Below, one piece after another: positions 49,775 to 59,103 of a stretch of DNA of 64,000 bases (positions are counted from its first letter, which is position 1; every line of letters starts with the position of its first letter). Under the pieces are notes generated by a model. That model saw only the letters and a program-made list of their open reading frames with translations. It was not told the origin of the DNA and did not search any database. Source of the stretch: an uncultured Bacilli bacterium. GTDB taxonomy: Bacteria; Bacillota_I; Bacilli_A; RF39; UBA660. Location: contig CAKOON010000001.1 in the NCBI GenBank assembly GCA_934098565.1, positions 303,113 through 367,112 of the forward strand. Direction: 5' to 3'. The translations under genes and the position numbers were made by a program.

Positions 49775-50626
49775 ATGAAACGAAATTTTTTAATTATAAT
49801 TACTTCCCTTATTATAGTTTACTTATTGTTTACAAATACCAGTGCTGTAGCAAATTCAATACTTAGTAGTTGCGAACTTTTTCTGACTAAAGTCTTCATT
49901 TCACTATTTCCAATGTACATTTTAAGCAAAGTCTTAATTAACTATAATTTTCCCTACTACATCTACCGTCTAACAAAATCTAATTATCTTTATATTTTTA
50001 TACTCAGTCTTCTTTGTGGAAGTCCTAATGCCTATATTATTTTAAATGACCTTGTTAACGAAGGCCAAATATCTTTAGAGGCCGCTAACTCTTATAGCAT
50101 GTGTTGTTTTTTTCTTAATCCCCTTTTTTTGTATGCAATGCTAAAAACTTTTCTGCCGGTTAATATAACCATCAAGATAATTATTATTTCTTATCTTAGT
50201 AATGTTCTATTATATTTTATGCATAGAACAAAGGGTAAGCCTCTTAAAATGACACCAGAATTGCCTTTAGGTGATTTATTGGTTAGAGAAATCAATAATG
50301 CGAAAGAAGTCTTTCTAAATATCTTAGGAATGATTATTCTCTTTAATCTTTTTAGTCTCTTAATTCCTAAAAACATTGGCTTTTTCGTAGGAATTTTAGA
50401 AGTTAGTAATGGCCTTAGCTATTTAATGATGATGAAAAATTCCCTTCTTTCTAAATGCCTACTGGCAATTATTTTTATTAATTTTGGAGGTTTATCTATT
50501 CTCATGCAAATAAAGGCAGTTCTAAAAAATAGTCATATTTCTCTTAGCCCTTATATACTAGGGCGATTGTATGCTTGTTTTTTAAGTTTAAGTCTTTTTC
50601 TTACCAGCTATCTTCTTGAACTTTAA
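49775..50626 (+). CDS. ylbJ: YlbJ-like sporulation membrane protein (nucleoside-recognition/GATE family)
   Basis: A 283-residue polytopic membrane protein. Features shared with YlbJ: a first pair of helices, LFPMYILSKVLI, the signature LSLLCGSPNAYII with LVNEGQISLEAA, CCFFLNPLFLY, and a C-terminal IFINFGGLSILMQIK with later helices. YlbJ is needed for normal sporulation in B. subtilis and is expressed under sigma-E. It is divergent from ylbL. The C-terminus overlaps the convergent next gene by 26 bases. It is shorter than B. subtilis YlbJ (~400 residues). Confidence 0.8.
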   Translation: MKRNFLIIITSLIIVYLLFTNTSAVANSILSSCELFLTKVFISLFPMYILSKVLINYNFPYYIYRLTKSNYLYIFILSLLCGSPNAYIILNDLVNEGQISLEAANSYSMCCFFLNPLFLYAMLKTFLPVNITIKIIIISYLSNVLLYFMHRTKGKPLKMTPELPLGDLLVREINNAKEVFLNILGMIILFNLFSLLIPKNIGFFVGILEVSNGLSYLMMMKNSLLSKCLLAIIFINFGGLSILMQIKAVLKNSHISLSPYILGRLYACFLSLSLFLTSYLLEL

Positions 50627-51098
50627 GCTCATAGGAAGCATAATAATCACTTATAGTAGAACTAGCAGGTATAAAGAGTTTTATTTCATACATATCAGTA
50701 GTTTCTTTGCGACTTTTGGCTTCTACTAAAGTATAACAAGAACCATTATACTCATAAGAACTTAAATTTTTTATGGTATTATTGTTGATATTAAGACGCA
50801 AATTATCATTTTTGCGACCACAAAGCAAAATTTTATAAGAAGTGTCTTTACTATTATTAGTAATGCCAATGATATTGCCTTTTTCTTTGAAAGAATCAAT
50901 ATCGGTTAATTTTGCTAAATCTTTTTTTATATTAGGAACTATATCAACAACTAAATTAGTTGTCGTATAAAGAGCACTAATATTCTTTTGATATAAGTAA
51001 CTAGCAATATTATAGGCTAAAATGATGATAATAAGAGCAATAATTAAAGCTTTTATAAATTCATTGATAATATAATTATTTAAAATTTTACGATACAT
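50601..51098 (-). CDS. unknown single-pass membrane protein
   Basis: A 165-residue protein with one helix at about residues 14-35 and an external part containing two Cys (ILLCGRKND and NGSCYTLVE) that could form a disulfide. It has no known motif. Its ribosome site is AAGGTGAT. It follows mtaB by 29 bases and its 3' end runs 26 bases into the convergent ylbJ gene. Confidence 0.75.
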   Translation of the reverse strand: MYRKILNNYIINEFIKALIIALIIIILAYNIASYLYQKNISALYTTTNLVVDIVPNIKKDLAKLTDIDSFKEKGNIIGITNNSKDTSYKILLCGRKNDNLRLNINNNTIKNLSSYEYNGSCYTLVEAKSRKETTDMYEIKLFIPASSTISDYYASYELKVQEDSW

Positions 51099-51127
51099 TA
51101 AATCACCTTATTATAAGTATAGCATAA

Positions 51128-52405
51128 TTATTTGTTAACGCCTACGACATAATCATTATATGCTTCAGTAACAGTGATATCATAGAATTTATTATGAGTT
51201 AATTGATCTTTAACAATAACTTTTAAGTATGTAGAAGTATGCCCGATGGAGACATTTTCTTTTACTTCCTCAATTAAAACAGGAAAAGTTTTGCCTACTT
51301 GTTTTTTATTATAATCAAGTTCTAAAGTATCAGAAACTTCAATAAGACGCTTAGCTCTTTCTTTACGAATGTTGACTGGCACTTGATTAGGCATTTTAGC
51401 AGCTACGGTTCCAGTTCTTTCTGAGTATGGAAAGGTATGTATTTTACTAAAGCCAACTGTTTTACAAAAAGCAATACATTCTTGGAAATCATCTTCCGTT
51501 TCACCGGGAAAACCTGTTATGACATCAGTGGTAATATTAATATCTGGAATGCAAGTTCTAATTTCCTTGATTTTAGCTAAAAACTCATTTTTGGCATATT
51601 TACGGTTCATCAGTTTTAGAATCTTATCAGAGCCAGATTGTAAAGGAATATGCATATGATGACAAACCTTAGGATTAGATTTTAACATGTTCATGAATTT
51701 TTCATCAAGTTCGGTTACCTCAATACTAGAAATCCGAATATTTTTTAAAGCTTCAATTGCTGACATGGCATTTATCAAGTCGGTTAAATCATGGTCAGTT
51801 CCACGGCCATAAGAGCCGGTATGAATGCCAGTTAAGACGATTTCTTGATGACCATTATGAGCTAGGGTTTTGGCTTCGGCAACGGCAGTAGCAAAATCTT
51901 TACTTCTAATATTACCACGCATATAAGGAATAATACAATAAGTGCAGAAATTATTGCAACCATCTTGAACCTTGATGAAGCCACGAGTATGCGAGCTAAA
52001 CTTATCAACTTCCATATCTTCAAACTCTAAGTCTCTAGTACCTGCAAAATAAGTATACGGAGTCCTGTCCACAAGATAATTATTAATTAAGTCAACAATC
52101 TTCGATTTACCACTGTTACCAATCAATATATCAATATCTAAGTCATTTAACTCAGCTTGATGATTTTCTGCTGAACAACCGCAAACAACGACAATAGCAT
52201 TATTATTTTCTCTTTTAGCGTGACGAATAAGCTTTCTGGACTTACTATCAGCCATATTAGTTACAGAACAGGTATTAATGATAACAATGTCAGCATATGA
52301 GCCTTCTTCAGTAACCCCATAACCAGCCTTAATAAGTTTTTCTTGCATAACCTCTGATTCATAAGTATTTACTTTACACCCTAATGTTATTATTTTAAAA
52401 GTCAT
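51128..52405 (-). CDS. mtaB: tRNA-t6A37 methylthiotransferase MtaB
   Basis: A radical-SAM enzyme converting t6A37 to ms2t6A37. An N-terminal UPF0004 domain has the second cluster's cysteines (LGCKVN, INTCSV, VCGCSAE), the radical-SAM motif is CNNFCTYC, and a C-terminal TRAM domain follows after about residue 360. The length of 425 is normal. The gene has a near-consensus promoter and a strong GGAGAG site. Confidence 0.95.
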   Translation of the reverse strand: MTFKIITLGCKVNTYESEVMQEKLIKAGYGVTEEGSYADIVIINTCSVTNMADSKSRKLIRHAKRENNNAIVVVCGCSAENHQAELNDLDIDILIGNSGKSKIVDLINNYLVDRTPYTYFAGTRDLEFEDMEVDKFSSHTRGFIKVQDGCNNFCTYCIIPYMRGNIRSKDFATAVAEAKTLAHNGHQEIVLTGIHTGSYGRGTDHDLTDLINAMSAIEALKNIRISSIEVTELDEKFMNMLKSNPKVCHHMHIPLQSGSDKILKLMNRKYAKNEFLAKIKEIRTCIPDINITTDVITGFPGETEDDFQECIAFCKTVGFSKIHTFPYSERTGTVAAKMPNQVPVNIRKERAKRLIEVSDTLELDYNKKQVGKTFPVLIEEVKENVSIGHTSTYLKVIVKDQLTHNKFYDITVTEAYNDYVVGVNK

Positions 52406-52785
52406 AAAATCTCTCCTCTTCTACTTAATATTTGTATCTTTAATTACAACTATTTCTTTTCAATGTAGCTGTATTCTATCCAAGTATCTTCGTACTGTCA
52501 ATTGTTTTTTAATCAATTTCGGAAGTTTTTAAGCAAACTTTTCAAGTCTTAATTACTTAGATAATTATAAGTAATTAGAAGGTTAATTGCAAGGAAAATT
52601 TATGGCCTTTTGATGACTAATTGTAAATTCTTTAATACATCAAACTTGGTTACTAAGGAATAATAATCTCAATATGTCAAGCATTACTATCAATTGGAAA
52701 TAATTTTAATATGTCGACGAGTGTGATTGAAGAAATGAAAAAGAGAGAAAAAAAGAAACTAGATTTTTTCTAATTTCTTATAAAA
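52406..52785. other. 380-bp intergenic region
   Basis: The left part holds the mtaB promoter (52473-52501). Beyond it I find only short frames; one, ATG 52712 reading MSTSVIEEMKKREKKKLDFF then a stop, ends near 52774 and has no ribosome site. AT-rich with no clear hairpin or RNA signature; possibly a decayed gene. Confidence 0.5.
52473..52501 (-). promoter_or_regulatory. sigma-A promoter of mtaB
   Basis: TTGACA (52496-52501), 17 bases, TAGAAT (52473-52478) on the minus strand; the leader is about 65 bases. Confidence 0.82.
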
Positions 52786-53112
52786 CTACTTCATCCATAA
52801 TCTAAACCTTATATCGTGAAAAATTTGAATAAATTCAGCAACAGTAAAGAAACTTAAAGAAATAAGGAAACCAATCCCAAGATAATCTAAAAATAATAGC
52901 CAATCAATTTTGTCTGTAGCAATTGATATTAAGCACCAGATGGCAATGCTAAAACCTATAGCAAGAATGCCAAGACATTTAAGAACGATGGCAACAAGGT
53001 TATTCTTTGTAAAGATTGTATTTAATTTATCACCCATTTTTCTATTAAAATAAGTTTCATAAGCCTTGCTGATATCTTCAGTCTCACTAATACTTTGTTT
53101 ATTTTCTTCCAT
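52786..53112 (-). CDS. unknown two-helix membrane protein
   Basis: A 108-residue protein: a charged N-terminal 40 residues (ISETEDISKAYETYFNRKMG), helices at about 42-64 and 71-93, and a short basic end (FRLWMK). No family recognised. A weak GGAGT site precedes the start. Stands alone between two gaps with no clear promoter. Confidence 0.7.
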   Translation of the reverse strand: MEENKQSISETEDISKAYETYFNRKMGDKLNTIFTKNNLVAIVLKCLGILAIGFSIAIWCLISIATDKIDWLLFLDYLGIGFLISLSFFTVAEFIQIFHDIRFRLWMK

Positions 53113-53310
53113 CCCACATAAACTCCTTACTTTAATTACTATACTATAAATTAAACTAAAGATAAAGACTATTTGTCAAAAGAAAAAATCCCTTAATAGA
53201 GATTTAATAGAAATATTTGCTTAAGTAGTTTCTTTTGTTTGATTTTAAAGTCAGTTTTAAAGTTCTATCAATTCTTTTATTATCAATAGGTGCTTGTTTT
53301 TTTCTAAGCC

Positions 53311-53928
53311 TTACTTAATATCTTCAATATTTCTTTTAGAATAAATACAGCCACAGAAATTTTGACGATAAAGATTATATTCTTTTGACAGTTCAATACT
53401 TCTTTGATAACCATTTTGTTTTTTAAAGTCACTAGGTAGATAGGAAACACCTATTCTTTTACTAATGGCATAGCCAATTTTATTGATAGCCTGGCTATCT
53501 TTCAAAGGACTTAGAGTAAGAGTGGTGGCAAAGTAATCATAACCTAATTCTTCTGCTTTCTTGGCCGTATACTCCATACGGAGATTATAGCATTTAAGAC
53601 ACCTTTTACCACGTTCCGGCTCCTTTTCAAGACCGTTAGCAATTTCCATAAACCTATCATGGTCATAATCACAATCAAGAATATCAATTTTATTAGAATG
53701 AGGAAATTCTTTAATAAATCTTGTTTCCTCTTCTTTTCGTTTTAAATACTCTTCATAGGGTTCAATATTAGGATTATAATAAAGAATTGTAATATCAAAA
53801 TAAGTTGTCAACTTTTCAAGGCAAGCACTACTACAAGGAGCACAACATGAATGCAGCAAAAGTTTTTTAATTTCTCCTTGATTATTTAGAAGTTCCCACA
53901 TTTTTTTATCATAATTAATTTTTTCCAC
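53311..53928 (-). CDS. queH: epoxyqueuosine reductase QueH
   Basis: Carries out the last step of queuosine synthesis in tRNA. The Cys motifs of the QueH family are present: HSCCAPCSS near the start, RCLKCYNLRM in the middle and FCGCIYS near the C-terminus, supporting a Fe-S cluster. About 205 residues. GTG 53928 is taken as start, with AAGGTGA six bases upstream; longer frames run back into divIB without support. It overlaps divIB by 14 bases, an unusual partner. Confidence 0.92.
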   Translation of the reverse strand: MEKINYDKKMWELLNNQGEIKKLLLHSCCAPCSSACLEKLTTYFDITILYYNPNIEPYEEYLKRKEEETRFIKEFPHSNKIDILDCDYDHDRFMEIANGLEKEPERGKRCLKCYNLRMEYTAKKAEELGYDYFATTLTLSPLKDSQAINKIGYAISKRIGVSYLPSDFKKQNGYQRSIELSKEYNLYRQNFCGCIYSKRNIEDIK

Positions 53929-54667
53929 TTGCTTCACCTTCACTACTAAATTTACTAAAGAAAACATTACTAGTTCCAGAGTCAAAATTATAAGTTCCTT
54001 TAACACTAGTATCAAAACTATCCATCGTTTTACTAACAATCTTTAAGTAATTATTAAATTTATCAATATTGATGGCGTTTACTACTGCTATATTAGAATC
54101 ATTCATATAAAAAGTAAAGCGTTTATCATCAATTATAGTACCATTTTGACTAATTGTGGGAGTATATTCAATTTCACTAATCATTTCTAAAAGGTTAGAA
54201 TTTACTTTACTTAGGGCTGTTACTAAATATTCTTGCGTTTTTGCACTAATATTACTTTCTAAAGTGGGCATAGATATAATATCTAAATTGATGTTTTCGT
54301 AAGTATTATTTTTATTAGTAATTATTTTATTGGTATTATTTAAGTATAGAAGAGGTACTTCTTCAGAAACAGTTATTTTTAAAGTTCCATTTAATTTCTT
54401 ACTTACTTTGGTATTACTTAGTAAAGGAATGCTATTTATTTGAGACTCAATTGTTTTTTTACTTATATCTTTATAATAAGGATAGTCTTTTAGATGGCAT
54501 TCTCTAATAATATAACTATCTTTAATGTAATTATTGCCTTCAATCAAGATATTTTGGACTTTAAGATTGAGGATAAAAATAATTAAACCAGCCAAGATAG
54601 TGATGGTACCAAGGAAAATAAAGACTCTTTTTTTATTTAATTTACGATGTTTTTTCTTTTTACTCAT
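53915..54667 (-). CDS. divIB: division protein DivIB/FtsQ
   Basis: A bitopic division protein. It has a basic N-terminus (MSKKKKHRKLNKKR), one helix at about residues 14-33, and a POTRA domain (LKVQNILIEGNNYIKDSYI) followed by the beta domain to about residue 235. It scaffolds the FtsL-DivIC complex. At 250 residues it is of normal length. It overlaps murB by eight bases in a murG-murB-divIB order, as in dcw clusters of Bacillota. Confidence 0.88.
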   Translation of the reverse strand: MSKKKKHRKLNKKRVFIFLGTITILAGLIIFILNLKVQNILIEGNNYIKDSYIIRECHLKDYPYYKDISKKTIESQINSIPLLSNTKVSKKLNGTLKITVSEEVPLLYLNNTNKIITNKNNTYENINLDIISMPTLESNISAKTQEYLVTALSKVNSNLLEMISEIEYTPTISQNGTIIDDKRFTFYMNDSNIAVVNAINIDKFNNYLKIVSKTMDSFDTSVKGTYNFDSGTSNVFFSKFSSEGEASGKN

Positions 54668-55547
54668 AATTATCCCACTTTACTATTTCTTGTTCTAAGA
54701 CGAGGTCAATGTTATTTTTCGCTTTAATAGTTTTTTTGATATGGGCAATGAGATTAATGATATCTTTTGCAGTAGCATTAGCGGTATTGATGATAAAATT
54801 AGCGTGTTTAGTAGATATTTCCGCCCCACCTATTTTGAAGCCTTTAAGATTGGCTTCTTCAATTAACTTGCCGGCTGGTAAGTCCTTACTGGGATTGCGA
54901 AAAGTAGAACCGGCAGAAGGATAGTTAAGGGGTTGGGTTTTAAGGCGGCGGGTTAAGCGATCATTAATAAGTTCTAAGGACTTAGTTTTATCACCTGGTT
55001 TTAATTTTAAATGGGCAGCTACAATAATATATTGACGCTTATTTTGAAAGAAAGTTGTTCGATAACCATAAGAAATTTTATCTTTTTTGATTGTTTCAAT
55101 TTTGCCATTATGAAGAACAATTATCTCTTCTAGGTAATCATAAATAGCTTCATTATAGGCTCCCGCATTACCATAGATGGCACCACCCAAAGTTCCCGGA
55201 ATCCCACTTGCCCACTCAAGGCCGGATAAATTATGATTAACACAGTAATTACAAAGTTTAGGAAGCATAACCCCACTGTAGGCAATAACATCAGCCTCTC
55301 CTTTTTCTAAAATACCATCCAGATTTTTCATGTTAATAATAAGGCCATCAAAGTAACCATCTAAAATCACATTAGATCCATTACCTAAAATAAAATAAGC
55401 AATGTTGTGATTAGTAGCATAATTAACAATGGTCATTAGGTCTTCTAAGGTACTCGGTAAGACCATATAATGACACTTTGAAGATATTCGGTAAGTATTA
55501 TAATCTTTTAAGTTCACATTTCTTTTTAATTCACACTTTTTATTCAT
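54660..55547 (-). CDS. murB: UDP-N-acetylenolpyruvoylglucosamine reductase
   Basis: Reduces UDP-GlcNAc-enolpyruvate to UDP-MurNAc with FAD and NADPH. FAD-binding segments: YFILGNGSNVI near 57 and GLEWASGIPGTLGGAIYGNAGAY-type region near 110-130 (here in ASGIPGTLGGAIYGNAGA). The catalytic Ser is in SAGSTFRNP near 226, and the C-terminal Glu in VLEQEI. The length of 295 is typical for the type II short form. Four-base overlap with murG. Confidence 0.95.
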   Translation of the reverse strand: MNKKCELKRNVNLKDYNTYRISSKCHYMVLPSTLEDLMTIVNYATNHNIAYFILGNGSNVILDGYFDGLIINMKNLDGILEKGEADVIAYSGVMLPKLCNYCVNHNLSGLEWASGIPGTLGGAIYGNAGAYNEAIYDYLEEIIVLHNGKIETIKKDKISYGYRTTFFQNKRQYIIVAAHLKLKPGDKTKSLELINDRLTRRLKTQPLNYPSAGSTFRNPSKDLPAGKLIEEANLKGFKIGGAEISTKHANFIINTANATAKDIINLIAHIKKTIKAKNNIDLVLEQEIVKWDNYE

Positions 55548-56620
55548 CTTTTAATAAGCTCCTTAACTGCATCGTAGATAATTTTAGTACTATCCAAGGT
55601 ACTTTCTTTTTGAAGATTATTCTTGATTGTTTGGTATTTTTCTTTATTAGTTAATAGATTTTCAATGGTACTCTGAATATTTTTAATATTAAGATTATGT
55701 TCTTCTAACATAATGGCTTCGCCATTGTCTTCTAGGGCTTTAGCATTATAATATTGATGATTGTTAGCGACATAGGGACTAGGAATTAGGATACTTGGGA
55801 GGTTAAGGGCTTTAATTTCAGCAATGGTTGAAGCCCCAGCACGAGCTACTAAGATATCTGTTTCTTTTAGAAGACCACTTAGATTATCTAAGTATGGTAA
55901 TACTAAGACGTTTTTAGGATATTCAGTTTGGGTGAATTCTTCATAAAGACTTTTACCAGTTATATAAACAACTTGGTATTGGGCTTGACCTATCTTTTTT
56001 AAATAACCTTGCATGGCAGCATTGACAGTGGCGCTACCAAGAGACCCACAGACAACAACGACTAAGGGTAAAGACTCCTTAAGACCTAGAGAAGTCTTTG
56101 TAATTTTAGGAGTATTAAGAGCTCTAATACCGGTAGGATTTCCTGTATAAATAACTTTTTGATTAGGAAAATACTTAGCTGACTCAGAAAATGAAACTCC
56201 AATAATATCAGCATATTTACTAATCATCTTGTTGGTTTTACCAGGAATGGCATTTTGTTCATGAATGAAAGTTTTAATGTGCTTAGATTTAGCAGCCATT
56301 AAAACAGGATAAGTTACATAACCACCTATTCCTAAGACAACGTCAGGTTTAAATTCAGCAATTTTCTTCTTAATAGCTTTTTTAGCTTTCAGAATTAAAA
56401 AAATATCTTTGATATCTTTTAAGATGTTTTTTGATAACCCATAGATTTCAATGCCGTAATAAGGAATATTCTCTTTAGGGATGATATCCTTTTCCATTCG
56501 ATTTTTAGTCCCTATATATAAGACTTCTAAAGATTTATCATATTTTTTAAAACCTTCTATTATAGATAATGCTGGGTAGATATGACCACCGGTACCACCG
56601 GCACTTATTATAATTCGCAT
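55544..56620 (-). CDS. murG: UDP-GlcNAc:lipid I glycosyltransferase
   Basis: Makes lipid II on the inner face of the membrane. The N-terminal GGTGGHIYPA, the membrane patch (KNRMEKDIIPKENI), VLGIGGYVTYPVLMAA, HEQNAIPGKTNK, and the C-terminal UDP-GlcNAc motif AGASTIAEIKALNLPSILIP are all recognisable. At 358 residues it is a normal MurG. First in the murG-murB-divIB-queH unit, with AAGGTGATATT as ribosome site. Confidence 0.96.
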   Translation of the reverse strand: MRIIISAGGTGGHIYPALSIIEGFKKYDKSLEVLYIGTKNRMEKDIIPKENIPYYGIEIYGLSKNILKDIKDIFLILKAKKAIKKKIAEFKPDVVLGIGGYVTYPVLMAAKSKHIKTFIHEQNAIPGKTNKMISKYADIIGVSFSESAKYFPNQKVIYTGNPTGIRALNTPKITKTSLGLKESLPLVVVVCGSLGSATVNAAMQGYLKKIGQAQYQVVYITGKSLYEEFTQTEYPKNVLVLPYLDNLSGLLKETDILVARAGASTIAEIKALNLPSILIPSPYVANNHQYYNAKALEDNGEAIMLEEHNLNIKNIQSTIENLLTNKEKYQTIKNNLQKESTLDSTKIIYDAVKELIKR

Positions 56621-56641
56621 AATATCACCTTTTCTTAGTAT

Positions 56642-56670
56642 ATTATACTACATAATAAAGGTTTTAAGAA
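56642..56670 (-). promoter_or_regulatory. promoter of murG-murB-divIB
   Basis: TATAAT (56642-56647) with a weak -35 TTCTTA (56665-56670) 17 bases upstream on the minus strand. Confidence 0.6.
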
Positions 56671-56673
56671 GTA

Positions 56674-56700
56674 GAAAAAAGCTTGTAGGTTTACTACAAG
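56674..56700 (-). terminator. terminator after the 662-residue surface protein gene
   Basis: CTTGTAG/CTACAAG stem with a five-base loop and a T-run on the minus strand. A second inverted repeat (56711-56722 with 56755-56765) lies between it and the stop codon. Confidence 0.8.
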
Positions 56701-56761
56701 TGATATGTACTTAAAGTTATGGAGTCAAAGATTAAGAGAATGAGTAATATGGCCCCATAAC

Positions 56762-58750
56762 TTAATTAGTTTCTACAATAAACGGATCATTTGAAGTACC
56801 TGTTCCACCAGTAATTTTTACATCAGGCTTTAGATTAATAACAGGGCGGGCATTGCGTCCGCTAGTAATCGTATTTGCAGAAAGCGTACCTACAGACACT
56901 TCATTAAATTCACTGCCAGCAGCATTTCCTGCACCGAACCCAGAAGGAGACATTGTCCAAGTATGAAACATAGAATAAATCCAAGAAAGTTTATTTATAT
57001 GTCTTCCATCTATCCCAGCAAATACCATTTCATCATAGGTGATTAAACCAACGGGATAAGTTAAGGCTTTGTTTCCGACACTGGAGTCTGTCGTAGTATA
57101 TAAATCTCTTGCTGGCTCGGGACAAGTAAATTGAGCAGTGTTAGCTTGATATCTACCATAGGCTCCAAATCTTGTATCTTTATCCGTTTGAACGCCATCA
57201 CCGCCACTGTTACTATAAAGACTACGATCCCCACAGAAACCTATGGTGGTTGAAATATAACCACTATATCCTTTATCCTCAATATTAGTTTTATACCAAC
57301 TATCAACGGCAGCTTTAATGGTTGAGTCATTGGTATTTGCATGAACTTCAGCAAATGTGGTCGCATCGGGGTCCCCATACATGTAACCAACATAGGCAGG
57401 GTCATTATATTTACTATTAAATTGATATGTTCGGTTATTGATTGATTGCGCATTCCCTGTTGCATTTTTTACACTACCATTATAAATTAATCTTATCGAA
57501 CCATCACCATTGATTCTGACTATTTGCCAGTAGTAACCAGCAAAGTAAACATTGTTATTTTTAACATTGCCACGATAATAATAAGTGGTACCATAATCAT
57601 CGACATTTTGATATAAGCCCCTATCAGATTTATCATTTTCCAGTTCCGTTTCGGTTAAAGTTACACAAGATAAACTATAGACATTAACTGCGTATCGAAC
57701 ACCATTTGTAGTCTGTGTACTAATTGATTTTGTCGCTCCAACAATCTGAAAGACCTCAACATTGCCATGATTTCGCGCTGAATATATTTTTTGATTTTGG
57801 TGATTATAAGACATATATTCAGTAGAATAATAATACTTTATATCCCCGGAATAATCTAAGGTTGCTGGGTCTTTCAGTGAACAGTCACTTAAGGTATACC
57901 ACGCCGTTTCACTATTAAAAGTTTTGCCAGTACACACATACATATATTGTTCATCTTGACTTAAATTGCTTAATTCTGGTACTGAATTTATCGCTTCTAG
58001 AGTTGGTTTTATAACCTTACGTGTTGAACTTTCGCCAGTCTTCTCTACCCACTTGATAATGGGAGCTGTATTACTTAAATCTGGTGACCCCTTAGCTTCT
58101 ATTCTTTTTATAGCATCTTCAGGAGTACTTTGATATTCATTAGCTAAGATGGCATCATGTAATGTACTATAACCAGCATTGGTTGAATTCCAAGTACTTG
58201 GGGTTGCCACTACTACTATTTTAGATGCAAAATACTTATTCATAGAATCAACATCTTCAACGTCTTTATCCATCCAAAATCTAACTGTATAATCAACAGA
58301 ATCATTGTAACCTAAAGTCCCCTTGGCTATAACTCTAGACTCCGTACTGCCATCAATAACTGTTTTAGTTTCTTCATATTTAGAAAGTAACTTTATTTCT
58401 TCGTTATTAACCATTAAATCTAAGTATTTACTATTTAAAGTCGTACCTGCTAACATTTCTATATTAACAGTATATCCTGCTAACATATCACAAGTATTAG
58501 TAATTGTAAAACTATAAGGAGTTAGTTTTCTTCCTTCTTCATCACTTATGGGATACATATTAGTTAGATTAATTTCATTCTTTGCATTAGATAATTCTAA
58601 CTTAAAACATTTAGACCCAGCAATATTATTGTTATCTTGTTTTTTAGATAACAAATAATAACCAAAAGATATACCAATACTAATTAAACATATTAAACTT
58701 ATAGCGCCTATTATTCTACTTACTTTTCTATTTCCAGAAACATTTTTCAT
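56762..58750 (-). CDS. large surface protein with DUF6273-like C-terminal domain
   Basis: A 662-residue exported protein anchored by one helix (residues ~11-34). Residues ~45-190 look like a beta-sandwich of the type found in TasA-like or pilin-like secreted proteins (GYTVNIEMLAG, IAKGTLGYNDSVDYTVRFWM). The C-terminal ~250 residues contain YYYRGNVKNN, FAGYYWQIVRINGDGSIRLI, YPVGLITYDEMVFAG, WTMSPSG and RPVINLKPDVKI, a DUF6273-like module seen repeatedly in Bacillota surface proteins. Its upstream region carries an inverted pair of recombinase-like sites. Function not known; probably an adhesin or antigen. Confidence 0.8.
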   Translation of the reverse strand: MKNVSGNRKVSRIIGAISLICLISIGISFGYYLLSKKQDNNNIAGSKCFKLELSNAKNEINLTNMYPISDEEGRKLTPYSFTITNTCDMLAGYTVNIEMLAGTTLNSKYLDLMVNNEEIKLLSKYEETKTVIDGSTESRVIAKGTLGYNDSVDYTVRFWMDKDVEDVDSMNKYFASKIVVVATPSTWNSTNAGYSTLHDAILANEYQSTPEDAIKRIEAKGSPDLSNTAPIIKWVEKTGESSTRKVIKPTLEAINSVPELSNLSQDEQYMYVCTGKTFNSETAWYTLSDCSLKDPATLDYSGDIKYYYSTEYMSYNHQNQKIYSARNHGNVEVFQIVGATKSISTQTTNGVRYAVNVYSLSCVTLTETELENDKSDRGLYQNVDDYGTTYYYRGNVKNNNVYFAGYYWQIVRINGDGSIRLIYNGSVKNATGNAQSINNRTYQFNSKYNDPAYVGYMYGDPDATTFAEVHANTNDSTIKAAVDSWYKTNIEDKGYSGYISTTIGFCGDRSLYSNSGGDGVQTDKDTRFGAYGRYQANTAQFTCPEPARDLYTTTDSSVGNKALTYPVGLITYDEMVFAGIDGRHINKLSWIYSMFHTWTMSPSGFGAGNAAGSEFNEVSVGTLSANTITSGRNARPVINLKPDVKITGGTGTSNDPFIVETN

Positions 58751-58848
58751 AAATTACCTCATAATCTTATTATTAACAAAACATAAAAATAAATACTAAG
58801 TATCGTCCCTAACCTGAACCCAAAATGACAAATACCCATATTTTCCCA

Positions 58849-58873
58849 TTCATAGTGTATATAACTCTATGAA
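58849..58873. repeat. 25-bp inverted repeat, left copy
   Basis: TTCATAGTGT-ATATA-ACTCTATGAA. Its reverse complement matches the right copy at 24 of 25 positions. Each copy is itself a pair of ten-base inverted arms around a five-base core, the layout of tyrosine-recombinase crossover sites. Confidence 0.85.
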
Positions 58874-58915
58874 AACATGTGGTGAATACTGGCTTGAGGG
58901 GCAATTTGACTACAA

Positions 58916-58941
58916 TAGTTGACTACAATCAATGCTGAAAT
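58916..58941. repeat. tandem 13-bp direct repeat
   Basis: Two copies of TTGACTACAAT spaced two bases apart (period 13) within the segment flanked by the inverted repeats. They resemble arm-type protein-binding repeats, but this is inference. Confidence 0.7.
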
Positions 58942-59103
58942 TCAACAATTCAAAAAGGCCGCAAAGCCTTATAAATACAGGGATTGTGAGCTGTTTTTTT
59001 GACTAGAAATTTGACCATAAAAAGCCTTAATTTAATCTTTAAAACCCACTAAATATATGATAAAATAAGCTTATAAGTTAAAAATAGATACCGAAAAAAC
59101 GTA

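Noticed and set aside
52712..52774. 20-codon ORF in the mtaB upstream gap
   Set aside because: No ribosome site or promoter, and composition is simple Lys/Glu; kept only as a note in the intergenic entry.
53929..54039. Longer N-terminus for queH
   Set aside because: This part is a shifted reading of divIB; the GTG at 53928 has a good ribosome site and gives the usual family start.
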